DNA of 64,000 bases from Campylobacter showae (lineage in GTDB: Bacteria > Campylobacterota > Campylobacteria > Campylobacterales > Campylobacteraceae), in NCBI RefSeq assembly GCF_900573985.1, contig NZ_UWOK01000001.1, positions 806,001-870,000 on the forward strand, in the 5' to 3' direction. The position numbers were made by a program, and so were the translations under genes. A model generated the notes under the pieces. The model was given only the letters and a program-made list of their open reading frames with translations. It did no database searches and was not told the DNA's origin. Positions 1 to 9,470 of this stretch are shown here, piece after piece (position 1 is the first letter of the stretch; every line of letters begins with the position of its first letter).

Positions 1-220
1 TTTCGCATGAGCTGTCGCCCGCGCTACTTAGGCTTAGGCGCGCGCTATCGCCGCTAGCCTCGATAAAAGAGTCTTCGAGGCACTTTTGTCCGGCCGTTTT
101 AAACGTCTGTCCCTGCGCCGTAACTGAGACGATGCTCCATCTGCCGTCCAGCTCGCTAGCGCTTAAATTTAACCCGAGGCAAAGCGCTGCGAGGATTGCA
201 AAAAATTTAAATTTAGCCAT
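1..220 (-). CDS. Secreted GRW-domain protein (3' end outside window)
   Basis: The window edge cuts this gene; only the first 73 codons are present. It starts at ATG 220-218 after a good AAAGGA ribosome site. The translation opens with a signal peptide (MAKFKFFAILAALCLGLNLSA) and then ELDGRWSIVSVTAQGQ..TAGQKCLEDSF. This is nearly the same signal peptide and domain start as in the next gene upstream (314-1783), so the two are tandem paralogues. One Cys at the TAGQKC motif is shared. Function is unknown. The GxWxI-type opening of a small beta-rich domain recalls lipocalin/META-like folds, but that is only an impression. Probably periplasmic. Confidence 0.75.
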   Translation of the reverse strand, partial: MAKFKFFAILAALCLGLNLSASELDGRWSIVSVTAQGQTFKTAGQKCLEDSFIEASGDSARLSLSSAGDSSCE

Positions 221-313
221 ATTTTTCCTTTCGTAAATTTTTAAGCCGTCTGCGGCGGTTTTGCCTTCGGCTTTTTGTTCTCAAATTTGCCCTGGTTTTA
301 CGCCGATGGGTTG

Positions 314-1783
314 CTATTCGTCCAGAAAATGTATCACGCCGTCGATGACCGCTCCGCCTGCCTTGCCTTCGCTAGTAGGCGGGATATAAAAAAAGCTATG
401 TCGCTGCGTCCGCCCGTCGTCGTATCTGAGCGTGAGCTCGCCCGCATCTAGCGTATATGAGCCCGCGCTACTGCTAGATCTTGTTCCGCCGCCGCCCACA
501 TTGCTCATGGCGGCGGAGGAGTAGGCCCAACTGCCGTCCTTGAAGCGGCCTTTGCCGTCGAAGTCATAGTACCCGCTCGCGCCTCCGCCAACGATATCTG
601 TGCCGCCCGAGGCGTTGTAAACGGACATGGAGCCAACGGCGGTGAATGAGTAGCTGCCCTTTGGCACCTCATTTAAGATTTGAGCGTTAAAGAGATGGTA
701 TCCGCCGTCGCTCCACAAAAACGTGCAATCCGCATCCTCGCAGCTATATGTGCTTTGCTCGCCGTCGTTGGCGGTTTGTACGATTTTTTTGCCGTCTTTT
801 TTATATGTGCCGTCGATGCGCGTGCGCCAGTCGGGCTTTTCTAAACGGCTCGTGTAAGTGCCGTCGTCGCGCAGATAAAAGGATATGTCGGTATTGGTGT
901 TTATGAAGAACCACTTGCCCGCAAACACGCCCGTGCCTTTTTTGGTGGCTTTTGCGTCGCTATGCTTGACGCTAGGGTCTTTTTGGGGCTCTAAATTTGA
1001 GCTTGATTTGGCTTGCGCCTGATTTGAGCTAGCCTGCGCTGCGCGGCTTTTTTTAAAGGTAAACACGACGCCGCCCGCGCTTTGTTCGTATTCGAGCGAG
1101 CCGTTTTTCAGCCTAAATTCGCCCGCATCGTTATCTAGCGCGTATCTGCCGCCGCCAAGGCTTTTGTAGCCGCTTTCTCCTGCGCCCGTCTTGCATGTGC
1201 CGTCCGGATTTGCCGCTACGATACTGACTATGGCTTTGCCGCCCGAGATCTGGAAAAACGAATCCTCAAAGCACTTTTGGCCTGCTGTTTTAAACGTCTG
1301 CCCTTGTGCTGCGACCGAGTCGATCTCCCATCTGCCCTCTAGCTCGTCCACGCCTAAATTTGAGCCGGCTGATGTTGCCAAAGCTTTGTTTGCGGCCGCG
1401 TCTTTTTTGAAAGAAAAAACGATAAATTTGCCGCCGTCTAAGGACTGTTTTACCTTTAGCGCGTCTTTATCTAACCAAAACTCGCCGATAGGACCCAGCG
1501 CGTATTTGTCCGCACCCATGTTTTTAAAGGCGTAGCTTGCCTCGCCGCTTTTGCACGCTCCGTCCTCGCCTACGGAGCTAAGGCCTAGCTTTGCCTCGCG
1601 GCCGCTAATCTCGAAAAACGAATCCTCAAAGCACTTTTGTCCCGCTGTTTGCACCTCCTGCCCGTCTATGTTTGCCGAGACGATGCTCCACCTGCCCTCC
1701 AGCTCGCCGGCGCTTAAATTTAACCCGAGGCAAAGCGCCGCGATGATCGCAAAAAGCTTGACTGTAAATTTGAGACCGTTCAT
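314..1783 (-). CDS. Secreted protein with two GRW/TAGQKC repeat domains
   Basis: A 489-residue protein of unknown function. I prefer the ATG at 1783 (AAGGG ribosome site, signal peptide MNGLKFTVKLFAIIAALC follows) over an in-frame start 18 codons upstream. After the signal peptide come two about 100-residue repeats, each opening with ELEGRW.I.S and carrying TAGQKCFEDSFF, a second Cys in an ACKSG/TCKTG turn, and ending in V.F.FKK. A Ser/Gln/Lys-rich linker (about residues 250-285) leads to a different C-terminal region (GKWFFINTNTD onwards) with a C-x4-C pair and many Gly/Tyr/Asp residues. The paired Cys suggest disulfides in the periplasm. The neighbouring gene at 1-220 is a paralogue with one visible repeat. 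No catalytic motif was recognised. Confidence 0.8.
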   Translation of the reverse strand: MNGLKFTVKLFAIIAALCLGLNLSAGELEGRWSIVSANIDGQEVQTAGQKCFEDSFFEISGREAKLGLSSVGEDGACKSGEASYAFKNMGADKYALGPIGEFWLDKDALKVKQSLDGGKFIVFSFKKDAAANKALATSAGSNLGVDELEGRWEIDSVAAQGQTFKTAGQKCFEDSFFQISGGKAIVSIVAANPDGTCKTGAGESGYKSLGGGRYALDNDAGEFRLKNGSLEYEQSAGGVVFTFKKSRAAQASSNQAQAKSSSNLEPQKDPSVKHSDAKATKKGTGVFAGKWFFINTNTDISFYLRDDGTYTSRLEKPDWRTRIDGTYKKDGKKIVQTANDGEQSTYSCEDADCTFLWSDGGYHLFNAQILNEVPKGSYSFTAVGSMSVYNASGGTDIVGGGASGYYDFDGKGRFKDGSWAYSSAAMSNVGGGGTRSSSSAGSYTLDAGELTLRYDDGRTQRHSFFYIPPTSEGKAGGAVIDGVIHFLDE

Positions 1784-2221
1784 ATTTACCCTTTTTTTGA
1801 AAATTTGTAAATCAAAATTGATAGCCGATTTTAACACCGGGAAATAAATTTAAAGACGACCTAAATCAAGAAAAATTATGAAAAAACTAAAGCAAGTTGA
1901 GCTCTAGCTTAAAAATGCGTCTATAAATCACGCTACTTAGCTCACCGCCGCCAAGAAAATCCAAATGATCTTGCCGTATTGCTTCGTTCATGGCGAAAAA
2001 GCAGGATTAGTAACACGTTCTTAAAAATGCTGTAAAATGTATATTTATAGTTTTTATTGCACTAAAAACGTATCCAAATTTAAACTATAGACACATGAAA
2101 TTGGCATTTGTTTGCGGTCAAATTTGAGCCTAGACAAGGCGTCGCGAGTGCTGAGTAAATTTTACGACGGCTTCTAAATCGGCAGATAAATTTTAGAAAT
2201 TAAGGAGTAAATTTAAAGAGG
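1784..2221. other. Gene-free stretch upstream of the secreted-protein genes
   Basis: An AT-rich spacer between the convergent-side end of petC and the start of the minus-strand secreted-protein gene. It presumably carries that gene's promoter near 1800-1900. I see no RNA gene, coding remnant or repeat in it beyond several AAATTT words. Confidence 0.5.
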
Positions 2222-2250
2222 AATTTGAGCCCGAAGTCGGGCTCAAATTT
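2222..2250 (-). terminator. Terminator hairpin of petABC
   Basis: A perfect inverted repeat AATTTGAGCCCGA / TCGGGCTCAAATT with a 2-3 base turn overlaps the petC stop codon. The stem is long and GC-rich in its centre, with AAATTT-type outer arms. The T-run on the minus strand is weak, so this is a hairpin terminator candidate. Confidence 0.7.
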
Positions 2251-3278
2251 TAGTGTAGGTCAGACCAGACTTTGCGTTTCCAAAGCCATCCAAATATACC
2301 GAAAATCAAGAAGTAGATCATCGCATTTATGCCTAGGCTTTCGCGCTCGGCTTTTTTGGCGTCGCCCGCTTTTGCCATATAGGCTACGACTTTGTCCTCG
2401 CTGGCTTTATTTAGCCCTACGCGAGGCATCGAGGTGCCCGGTAGCATTTTTTGCGTGTCGTTTATAAATTTATGTAGATAATCATCGCCTTTTGAGCGGA
2501 TCATCATCGACAAATCAGGAGGGTTTGAGCCCATATAGGCGGCCAAATTTACGCGGTTAGTTAGAACGTATTTGTTTTCGTATTTCATATCGTGGCATCT
2601 CTGACACGCATCGAGAAATACCTTCTCGTCGCTGATTTCTTTAGGCGCGATAGACTTTAGATATGCGATCATATCAGCTATCTCGGCGTTTGGATCCTCT
2701 CCGCCGGCTCCGAAAAAGGCAGGCATCGGATATGGGGTTTCGTCGTTAAATTTATGCGTTAGTTTTAGCGCCTTGGTCGGATCTTTGATAAGGGCGGCCA
2801 AGAAATGCTCGTCGTATATCGCCCCAGCGCTACTAAGATCAGGCGGCACTACACCGTACGCTTCGCTAAGTTCAGCAGCACTCATAGCTGTAGGCATACC
2901 CGCAGCCTCAACTCCGTGACAGCCTGCGCAGCCAGCATTTGCAAAGGTTTCTGCGCCTTTAGTCGCGTCGCCTTTGGCTAAATTTATAGCCTTTATATCG
3001 TTCCAAAACGCAGTGTAGTCTTCGAGAGATTTTTGTGCCTCTTCGAGATCTTTTTGTGCTCCGGCGACTTTTTTCTCGTCATTTAGAGCTTTTGTCGCAT
3101 CGAGGGCTTTTTGTCTAGCTTCCACTACGGATTTGGCTTGATTTATATCCTCGGTGCCAAAGTCGTAATCGGCCGCACCGACGTGCGGATGCATGACGTT
3201 ATGCGCGTAAGGCTCGATACCCCAGTATGTTACGCCGGTTAAAATAACTACGATTATGAAAATTTTTAACTCTCTCAT
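2250..3278 (-). CDS. petC: Cytochrome bc1 complex di-heme cytochrome c subunit
   Basis: The electron-accepting cytochrome c subunit of the quinol:cytochrome c reductase, 342 residues. Residues 6-20 form an N-terminal membrane anchor, followed by an Ala/Lys/Glu-rich helical linker (about 45-90), heme motif CAGCH at 117-121 and a second CQRCH at 225-229. A C-terminal membrane helix with a basic tail (FGWLWKRKVW) follows. Two c-type hemes are typical of the epsilonproteobacterial bc1 complex, unlike the mono-heme c1 of other proteobacteria. The start codon overlaps the petB stop (ATGA), showing translational coupling in petA-petB-petC. It acts on the periplasmic face of the inner membrane. Confidence 0.93.
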   Translation of the reverse strand: MRELKIFIIVVILTGVTYWGIEPYAHNVMHPHVGAADYDFGTEDINQAKSVVEARQKALDATKALNDEKKVAGAQKDLEEAQKSLEDYTAFWNDIKAINLAKGDATKGAETFANAGCAGCHGVEAAGMPTAMSAAELSEAYGVVPPDLSSAGAIYDEHFLAALIKDPTKALKLTHKFNDETPYPMPAFFGAGGEDPNAEIADMIAYLKSIAPKEISDEKVFLDACQRCHDMKYENKYVLTNRVNLAAYMGSNPPDLSMMIRSKGDDYLHKFINDTQKMLPGTSMPRVGLNKASEDKVVAYMAKAGDAKKAERESLGINAMIYFLIFGIFGWLWKRKVWSDLH

Positions 3279-4537
3279 TTTACCACTCCTTTTTTCTCAA
3301 GAGTCGTTATGATAGGTAAAACGACAAAAAGCAGAACGAAAAACGTAATGGTCGAGTAAAATCCTATCCATGAGTTTGAAATACCAAGCGTCACGCCGTC
3401 GGCAGGTAGCTTACCGAAGATCGTAAGCACGATCATATCGACCACTAGCAGCCAGAACCATACGAAAAAGCCCTTTCTCTCGTGAGCCGGAGCTACGACG
3501 TCGCTTCTATCGTAAAGCGGCATGAAAAATAGAGCTACGCCCGCGATCGCAAACGCGATAAGGCCGATGTTGTAAGCTTTAAAGCCGAAAATGTCGAAGA
3601 AAAATCCGCGTAAAATCTCATACTGCCACAAGAAATACCACTCAGGATAGATGTGCGGAGGGGTTTTTAGGGCGTTGCCCGGCTCGAAATTTATCGGATC
3701 CATCGCAAAGTTGAAATGGAAACAGACTAAATAGAAAAAGAAAATCATAAAAAAGCCGATGTACATAAAGTCTTTTGCCAAAAATCCCGGCCAAAACGGA
3801 ATAACTTTAGCATTTTTCTTATCGCCGCTTAGATATTTTTCAGCCTCGATATCAAAGTCTATCTCTTCGCCCGTTTCGTTATTTACGTGCGGGACGCGAA
3901 GGGTATAAAAGTGTATTGCGACGACTGCGATCAGCACGATCGGTAGCAAGCATACGTGAAGCATGAAAAATCTCGTCAAAGTCGGATCGCTAACGGCGTA
4001 GTCGCCTCTGATCCACTCGACTACCGCGTCCCCGATAACCGGGATGCCGCCGAACAAATTCGTGATAACCATCGCCGCCCAGTAGCTCATCTGACCCCAA
4101 GGTAGCATATATCCGCTAAAAGCCTCGGCTGAAAACAGGATGAAGAGCAACATACCGCTCACCCAAATCATCTCGCGACCTTTTTTATAAGAGCCGTAGT
4201 AGATCGCCGTAAAGGTGTGTATGTAGATGATCAAAAACACGACCGAAGCCGCAACTGCATGTATGTGGCGCCATAGCCAGCCGTACTCGACCTCTTTCAT
4301 TATGGTCAAATTTACGCTGTCAAAGGCTAAATTTATGTCCGGTTTGTAGTACATAACTAGCATAAATCCGGTAAAAATAAGCAAAGCAAAAAGCGTCGTT
4401 AGTATAACGCCCATTGCCCAGAGGAAATTTATATTTTTCGGTATCCAGTATTCGCTGACGAGTACTTTTATTAGCTTGTTTAAGGCGATCCTCTGATCTA
4501 GCCAGTCTAAAACGCCCGTTGATTTTCTGATGTGCAT
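3275..4537 (-). CDS. petB: Cytochrome bc1 complex cytochrome b subunit
   Basis: The membrane-embedded di-heme b subunit that holds the quinol oxidation and quinone reduction sites, 420 residues. The sequence shows the expected hydrophobic helices and His pairs: RHIHAVAASVVF, FMLHVCLLPIV, and the Qo-site PEWYFLWQYE stretch (PEWY in place of the mitochondrial PEWY/PEFY). The N-terminal part (WLDQR..LNKLIKVLVSEYWIPKNINFLW) is typical of cytochrome b/b6. It lies 10 bp downstream of petA and overlaps petC by 4 bp. Full length, and no irregularity was seen. Confidence 0.95.
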   Translation of the reverse strand: MHIRKSTGVLDWLDQRIALNKLIKVLVSEYWIPKNINFLWAMGVILTTLFALLIFTGFMLVMYYKPDINLAFDSVNLTIMKEVEYGWLWRHIHAVAASVVFLIIYIHTFTAIYYGSYKKGREMIWVSGMLLFILFSAEAFSGYMLPWGQMSYWAAMVITNLFGGIPVIGDAVVEWIRGDYAVSDPTLTRFFMLHVCLLPIVLIAVVAIHFYTLRVPHVNNETGEEIDFDIEAEKYLSGDKKNAKVIPFWPGFLAKDFMYIGFFMIFFFYLVCFHFNFAMDPINFEPGNALKTPPHIYPEWYFLWQYEILRGFFFDIFGFKAYNIGLIAFAIAGVALFFMPLYDRSDVVAPAHERKGFFVWFWLLVVDMIVLTIFGKLPADGVTLGISNSWIGFYSTITFFVLLFVVLPIITTLEKKGVVK

Positions 4538-4547
4538 TTTCCCCTCC

Positions 4548-5051
4548 TTACGCTTGAGCCGCTAGTTTTTCGTATTCGGGGCTAGTTTCGCCCAGAACGA
4601 GTTTTGTGCCGTCTATCTTAAACGGCGGTATGTCTAGCGGTCGAGGAGGAGGGCCGAAGGTATTTACGCCGTCTGCGTCAAATTCGCCTCCGTGACAGGC
4701 GCAAACGAAAACTTGTTTGCCGGGTTTCCACTCGGGAATACAGCCAAGATGCGTACAAAGCCCGATCGCGACCATATATCTAGCGCCCTCTACTACGATA
4801 TCGCGCTTGTCGTTAGGTGCCATCGAAGCATCCTTTTTTAGAACGAATATCGGCTTTTTACGCCACTCGATTTGGCGCATCTCGCCCTCTTTCATTGGGC
4901 TAAGATCTACAGTCGTAAATCCGGCCGCCTTTACGCTAGGAAGCGGGTCCCAGGTCTTTTTAACGGCTACGAGAGTCGCTGCGCCGCCGACTGCGGCTAC
5001 CGCGCCAAACGCTAGACCGATAAAATCTCGTCTTTCTTGTTTTACGGACAT
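4548..5051 (-). CDS. petA: Rieske iron-sulfur subunit of bc1 complex
   Basis: The Rieske [2Fe-2S] protein, 167 residues, first gene of the bc1 operon. The N-terminus carries a twin-arginine motif (ERRDFIGLAF) followed by an Ala/Gly/Val-rich membrane anchor (about 12-30), as expected for Tat-inserted Rieske proteins. Cluster box 1 is CTHLGC (C99, H101, with C104 in the stabilising disulfide). Box 2 is CACHGGEF (C117, H120, with C119 in the disulfide). The ribosome site AAGGAAAG lies just upstream of ATG 5051. Confidence 0.95.
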   Translation of the reverse strand: MSVKQERRDFIGLAFGAVAAVGGAATLVAVKKTWDPLPSVKAAGFTTVDLSPMKEGEMRQIEWRKKPIFVLKKDASMAPNDKRDIVVEGARYMVAIGLCTHLGCIPEWKPGKQVFVCACHGGEFDADGVNTFGPPPRPLDIPPFKIDGTKLVLGETSPEYEKLAAQA

Positions 5052-5087
5052 TACTTTCCTTTCAACGATTTTTTAAGAATAATTGAG

Positions 5088-5093
5088 ATTATA
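5088..5093 (-). promoter_or_regulatory. Candidate -10 element for petABC
   Basis: A TATAAT hexamer on the minus strand, about 37 bases upstream of the petA start. The AT-rich, T-rich sequence behind it matches the weak -35 style of Campylobacter promoters. The rest of the 5052-5392 gap holds many AAATTT words and the VOC gene's leader, and nothing else recognisable. Confidence 0.45.
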
Positions 5094-5392
5094 CTCTTAT
5101 GAAAATTAAACTTTCATTTTTTCGGCAAATAGTTTAAATGTTTAAATTATTTTTAAATAATCATTTACTATCTCGTATTTTTAAGGCTTTCGGAGGTAAA
5201 ATTTGAATGTAAATTTGGTTTAGTCAGTTAAATTTGACGGCCTATAAACAGACGTAAATTTAAATTATATTTTAGTTTGCGCGTTTTACCAGCACCGCAA
5301 AATTTGACGCCGAGCGATTTTAAATTTACGCCGTCAAATTTGACGTTTTTAGCGGGAAAATGTTTGGTAAAATTTGATTTAAAGGAGAATTT

Positions 5393-5773
5393 ATGCGTAT
5401 CGCTTCGATAGATCACATCGTTTTAACGGTTGCTGATTTGCAACGGACTCTTGATTTTTACGTGCGCGTGCTGGGTATGCGCGAGGTTGATTTCGCAAAC
5501 GGACGCAAGGATTTGGCATTTGGCTCGCAAAAGATAAATTTGCACGTAAAAGGCGAGGAGATTTTGCCAAACGCTCTAAACGCAAACGTTGGAACGGTCG
5601 ATATTTGCTTGCTTACCGATACGCCGCTTGAGCTAGTTTTAGAGGAACTAGAGGCTGCGGGCGTCGAGGTGGAGCAGGGTATACTTCCGCGAACCGGCGC
5701 GCTTGGAGCGATAAGCTCAATCTATGTGCGCGACCCGGACGGAAATTTGATAGAGATTAGCAGATACGATTAA
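5393..5773 (+). CDS. VOC (glyoxalase/dioxygenase superfamily) protein
   Basis: A 126-residue single-module vicinal-oxygen-chelate protein. It opens with IDHIVLTVADLQRTLDFYVRVLGM, in which H8 is the usual first metal ligand, and ends with YVRDPDGNLIEISRYD, in which E121 is the usual last one. Members of this superfamily include glyoxalase I, fosfomycin/bleomycin resistance proteins and dioxygenases, so the substrate cannot be named from sequence. The ribosome site AAAGGAGAATTT precedes ATG 5393. It stands alone, divergent from petA and convergent with mnmG. Confidence 0.85.
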   Translation: MRIASIDHIVLTVADLQRTLDFYVRVLGMREVDFANGRKDLAFGSQKINLHVKGEEILPNALNANVGTVDICLLTDTPLELVLEELEAAGVEVEQGILPRTGALGAISSIYVRDPDGNLIEISRYD

Positions 5774-5788
5774 ATTTGACGGATTTGG

Positions 5789-5822
5789 AAATTTAACGCC
5801 AAAGAAGTGAAGCGTTAAATTT
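5789..5822. terminator. Bidirectional terminator between VOC gene and mnmG
   Basis: A perfect 11-bp stem AAATTTAACGC / GCGTTAAATTT with a 12-base loop between two convergent genes. Nearly the same stem recurs at 58904-58936 behind another gene. Confidence 0.7.
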
Positions 5823-5870
5823 AAGCTCAAATTTAACACCCATCCTTATTAAATAGCATTTTATCGCGAT

Positions 5871-7736
5871 TTACTGCGACTCTCTCGCATTCATCTTTAT
5901 ATAAATATGTAAGATGTCTATCGCAGCAGGCGTCACGCCGCTGATCTCGCTAGCCGCAAAGAGCGTCGGCGGGGCGAATCTCTCGAGCTTTTCGACCACT
6001 TCGTTGCTAAGTCCGCTGATACCGCGGAAGCTAAAGCCCTCGGGGATTCTCACGCTCATCATATCTTTCATACGGTCGATCTGCTTTTTTTGCTCGGCGA
6101 TGTAGTGCTGGTATTTGGCTTCGGTTAAAATTTGCTCCAAGCTTGCTTCGTCGAGCGCCTCAAAAAACGGATCTAGCTTGCGCAGCTTTTCGCCCGTGAA
6201 GCTCTTTCTAGCGACGATTTTTTGCAGGGTCAAATTTTGGCTGATTATCTCCTCGTCAAGACTAGCTAAAAGCTCTAAATTTCGCTTCGTCGGCGTGATC
6301 TCGGTGCCGTTTAGCAGCTCTAGCCCGCGAGTCAAATTTGACCTTATGGCTTCGATCTTTTCAAACGTCGCTTCGTCTAGCAAGCCAAGCTCGCGGCCGT
6401 ATCTGCCTAGCCGCAGCACGGCGTTATCCTCGCGCAGTAGCAGCCTATACTCGGCGCGGGAGGTAAACATACGGTATGGCTCCTTCGTGCCTTTAGTCAC
6501 TAGATCGTCGATGAGAACGCCGATATAGGCCTCGTCGCGGCGCAGGACGAACGACTCTTTGCCATCAAGCGCAAGCGCTGCGTTTATGCCCGCCATTAGC
6601 CCCTGCGCGCCAGCTTCCTCGTAGCCCGTGGTGCCGTTTATTTGGCCTGCGAGATAGAGTCCGCGCGCCTTTTTGGTCTCTAGAGTGTGTTTTAGCTCGG
6701 TCGGCTGGACGTAGTCGTACTCGATCGCGTAGCCGTGGCGCACTATGCGCGCGTTTTCGAAGCCCTTGACCGAGCGCAGCATCGCAACCTGCACTTCGTA
6801 CGGCAAGCTCGTAGAAAAGCCGTTGATATAGTACTCCGTGGCCTCTAGCGTCTGCGGCTCGACGAAAAGATGATGCCTGTCGCGGTCGCCGAATCTATTT
6901 ATCTTATCCTCGATGCTCGGGCAGTAGCGCGGACCCACGCCCTCTATCTGGCCCGTAAATAGCGGCGCTTTGTCGAAATTTGAGCGGATGATGTCGTGCG
7001 TGGTCTCGTTCGTGTAGGCGATGTAGCACGGTAGCTGCGTAGGCGCGAAGTCTCTCGTGCGGAAGCTAAACGGACTCGGGTTCTCGTCACCGCCCTGGAT
7101 CTCAAGCACGCTAAAGTCGATACTTTTAGCGTCCACGCGCGGGCATGTGCCGGTTTTTAGCCTACCGACCTCTAGACCTAGTTCGCGCAGGCTATCGCTT
7201 AGATTTTTAGCGCTTAGTTCGCCCACGCGGCCGGCTTCTAGTTTGTTAAATCCGACGTGAATTAGCCCGTTTAAAAACGTACCCGTCGTGATGATGAGTT
7301 TGCTGGTTTTATACTCGTTGCCTAGGTGGGTTTTCACGCCCGTGATTTCGTCGTTTTGGCTTAAAATTTGCGTTGCGATCTCTTGGCTGATTTCAAGATT
7401 TGGCGTATTTAGCAGTAAATTTCGCATATAGACGCGGTAGCGGTCCATATCGATCTGAGCGCGGCTGCCTCGCACGGCAGGGCCCTTGCTCTCGTTTAGC
7501 ACGCGAAACTGTATGCCCACGGCATCGGTCGTTAGCCCCATCTGTCCGCCCAGAGCGTCGATCTCTTTTACGAGGTGGCCTTTTGCTAGGCCCCCTATTG
7601 CGGGGTTGCAGCTGGCTGCGCCGATTTGCTCGGCTAGGATGGTGATTAGTAGCGTTTTTTTGCCCATTTTTGCGGCGGCGAGGCTGGCTTCGATGCCCGC
7701 GTGACCGCCTCCGACGACGATAATATCATAGTTCAT
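5871..7736 (-). CDS. mnmG: tRNA uridine 5-carboxymethylaminomethyl modification enzyme MnmG
   Basis: The FAD- and NADH-dependent subunit that, with MnmE, adds the carboxymethylaminomethyl group to U34 of certain tRNAs. About 621 residues, normal for the family. The N-terminal dinucleotide fold GGGHAG (residues 9-14) binds FAD. The family-typical [19 protein letters not shown] segment and YCPSIEDKI are present. The end is the C-terminal helical MnmE/tRNA-binding part. A TTG two codons upstream (7742) could also serve as the start: AGGA lies 4 bases before the TTG and 10 bases before the ATG. I chose the ATG because the protein then begins [11 protein letters not shown], as relatives do. Confidence 0.95.
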   Translation of the reverse strand: MNYDIIVVGGGHAGIEASLAAAKMGKKTLLITILAEQIGAASCNPAIGGLAKGHLVKEIDALGGQMGLTTDAVGIQFRVLNESKGPAVRGSRAQIDMDRYRVYMRNLLLNTPNLEISQEIATQILSQNDEITGVKTHLGNEYKTSKLIITTGTFLNGLIHVGFNKLEAGRVGELSAKNLSDSLRELGLEVGRLKTGTCPRVDAKSIDFSVLEIQGGDENPSPFSFRTRDFAPTQLPCYIAYTNETTHDIIRSNFDKAPLFTGQIEGVGPRYCPSIEDKINRFGDRDRHHLFVEPQTLEATEYYINGFSTSLPYEVQVAMLRSVKGFENARIVRHGYAIEYDYVQPTELKHTLETKKARGLYLAGQINGTTGYEEAGAQGLMAGINAALALDGKESFVLRRDEAYIGVLIDDLVTKGTKEPYRMFTSRAEYRLLLREDNAVLRLGRYGRELGLLDEATFEKIEAIRSNLTRGLELLNGTEITPTKRNLELLASLDEEIISQNLTLQKIVARKSFTGEKLRKLDPFFEALDEASLEQILTEAKYQHYIAEQKKQIDRMKDMMSVRIPEGFSFRGISGLSNEVVEKLERFAPPTLFAASEISGVTPAAIDILHIYIKMNARESQ

Positions 7737-7950
7737 ATTCAAATTTTCCTTATCCTTAGAATTCGCGATTTTATCAAAAAACAGATAAAATATACAAAAA
7801 TTTAAGAAAAGACGGCGAGGAAAATTATCTTAAATTTGACGTTTTTTTGAGCCGGTGCGCGTAGTTTGGCGATTTGGCTTAAATTTATTTGTAGCAATCT
7901 TTGCAGAGTATTTTTTGAGAGAGTGGGAGCAAATTTGCCCCGCATTAAAG

Positions 7951-8370
7951 TCAAATTTCCCTCGCGATTTTGTTCATTTTGGCAAAGATTTCCGCTCGTT
8001 CGCCATTTTTTAGGCTGCCCATCTCTAGCTTCGTCATCATCTGCATAAAATCAAATTTCTTAAACATTTTTGCGGCTTCTTTGGCTTCGCGTTCTAGTTT
8101 GGCATAGATTTGCGCTTCGTTTTTGTCGCGAGCTAAATTGTTCAAAAACGAGCCGGCCTCGTCGCCGTGAAATTTATCCGCGTCAAATTTACCCGCCGCG
8201 TCGTTTAAATTTGCTTTTTCGTTAAATTTATCCAGCATCTGGGCAAAATCCGTCAAATTTGCCGCCGCGAGCGTAGAGCTGGCTAAAAATTTATCGCCTT
8301 TTTGACCTTGAGCTACGCGGTTTGCTAAGGTCTTTAAAGTCTCGTTTGAAGCGCTGTTTTTGATCTGCAT
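7951..8370 (-). CDS. Unknown Ala/Lys-rich helical protein
   Basis: A 139-residue soluble protein with no signal peptide or membrane segment. I place the start at ATG 8370, which has an AAGGAT ribosome site, rather than at an in-frame start 18 codons upstream. The composition (Ala, Lys, Asn, Met; FKKFDFMQMMTKLEMG near the end) suggests an all-helical fold. No motif was recognised. It sits 214 bp upstream of mnmG on the same strand but probably has its own transcript. Confidence 0.6.
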   Translation of the reverse strand: MQIKNSASNETLKTLANRVAQGQKGDKFLASSTLAAANLTDFAQMLDKFNEKANLNDAAGKFDADKFHGDEAGSFLNNLARDKNEAQIYAKLEREAKEAAKMFKKFDFMQMMTKLEMGSLKNGERAEIFAKMNKIAREI

Positions 8371-8723
8371 TTTTATCCTTTTTATATTACTAACGGTGAG
8401 TTCTAGCAAAAAGTATTCCGTCAAATTTGAAACGACAAGATTAAATTTTGGCTTAAGCTTTCTGAGGCATTTTAGGACTAAAACACTCTTTTTAGCGTAT
8501 TAGATGGTCTATGCGTAATATTTTTATATTCGTATAAGTTTAAAAGGGTGCCTATTTTACCGCAAATTTAAAGGTAAGCTTAAAAATAAATAATTCATAA
8601 AAATTAATCTAAAAAATACAAAATTCGTCAGCCAAATGACGGAAATAAATTTCTAAAAGTAATACAATTAGCTCAAGATTTAAGAGAAATCAAGAATCGT
8701 AAAACAAGTAGAAAGGAGAATTT
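8371..8723 (+). promoter_or_regulatory. Promoter region of the hyf operon
   Basis: A 353-bp AT-rich gap between divergent genes. A TACAAT at 8663-8668, about 55 bases before hyfA, is the best -10 candidate I see. The end carries a strong AAAGGAG ribosome site. A Crp/Fnr-type regulator is encoded at the far end of the cluster (19483-20121), but I could not identify a clear FNR-like palindrome here. Confidence 0.4.
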
Positions 8724-9470
8724 ATGAAACAACATAAATTTGTGATCGCCGATTACAAACGTTGTATCGGTTGCGCTACTTGCATGGCGGCCTGTTTTCG
8801 TAGCGCTTATGAGCGCGGTAAGCTTTCAAAAGCTAGACTAACAGTGCTACGTCAAGCAAAAGGCGTCATGCCGACGCAGTGTCGCCAGTGCGATGACGGT
8901 CCTTGCGCGAACGTATGTCCTACTGGGGCACTCAGGTTTGACGATAACTGCATCGAGCTTCACGAAGAGATTTGTATAGGCTGCAAACTCTGCACGATCG
9001 CTTGCCCTTACGGCGCGATAAGCTCGAGCGCCGAGCTCATGCCGTCCGTCAACTACGCGGTAGAGCCTAAGTACTACCTCGAGATCGAGAGCCAGGCGGG
9101 CGCGAAAAATACCGCGATCAAATGTGATATGTGCTTCGGGCGCGAAAACGGCCCTGCATGCGTCGAGGTTTGTCCGACCAGCGCTATCATCATGGTCGAT
9201 CCGCTACATAGCGAGCATAAACTCGGCAACAGGATCGAGCGCGAGGCCGCTCAGGCTTTCGTCGATAAAATTTTACGCGGAAGCGGAAATTTAAAAGAGC
9301 CTCACGTTTTAGCCGATATCGGCGCTCAGGACGTGGACGGCGAGGGCGACGTCATCGTCATCAAGGAGCTTGACAAAACTCCTAGCGAGCAGGCAAGAGA
9401 GCAATCGGCGTCAAATTCGCGCGCTATGAACGACGAAAATAGCGGCGCAAAAGGGGGTGCGAGATGGTAG
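8724..9470 (+). CDS. hyfA: Hydrogenase-4 electron-transfer ferredoxin subunit HyfA
   Basis: A 248-residue polyferredoxin. Four [4Fe-4S] binding motifs are visible: CIGCATCMAAC, CRQCDDGPCANVCP, CIGCKLCTIACP and CDMCFGRENGPACVEVCP. This is the HyfA/HycB pattern: the subunit wires the catalytic hydrogenase to a formate dehydrogenase or another partner on the cytoplasmic side. The C-terminus after about residue 180 is an acidic, variable tail. First gene of the operon, with a strong AAAGGAG ribosome site. Its end overlaps the start of hyfB. No fdhF-type formate dehydrogenase lies in the window, so the electron partner is unproven. Confidence 0.9.
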   Translation: MKQHKFVIADYKRCIGCATCMAACFRSAYERGKLSKARLTVLRQAKGVMPTQCRQCDDGPCANVCPTGALRFDDNCIELHEEICIGCKLCTIACPYGAISSSAELMPSVNYAVEPKYYLEIESQAGAKNTAIKCDMCFGRENGPACVEVCPTSAIIMVDPLHSEHKLGNRIEREAAQAFVDKILRGSGNLKEPHVLADIGAQDVDGEGDVIVIKELDKTPSEQAREQSASNSRAMNDENSGAKGGARW

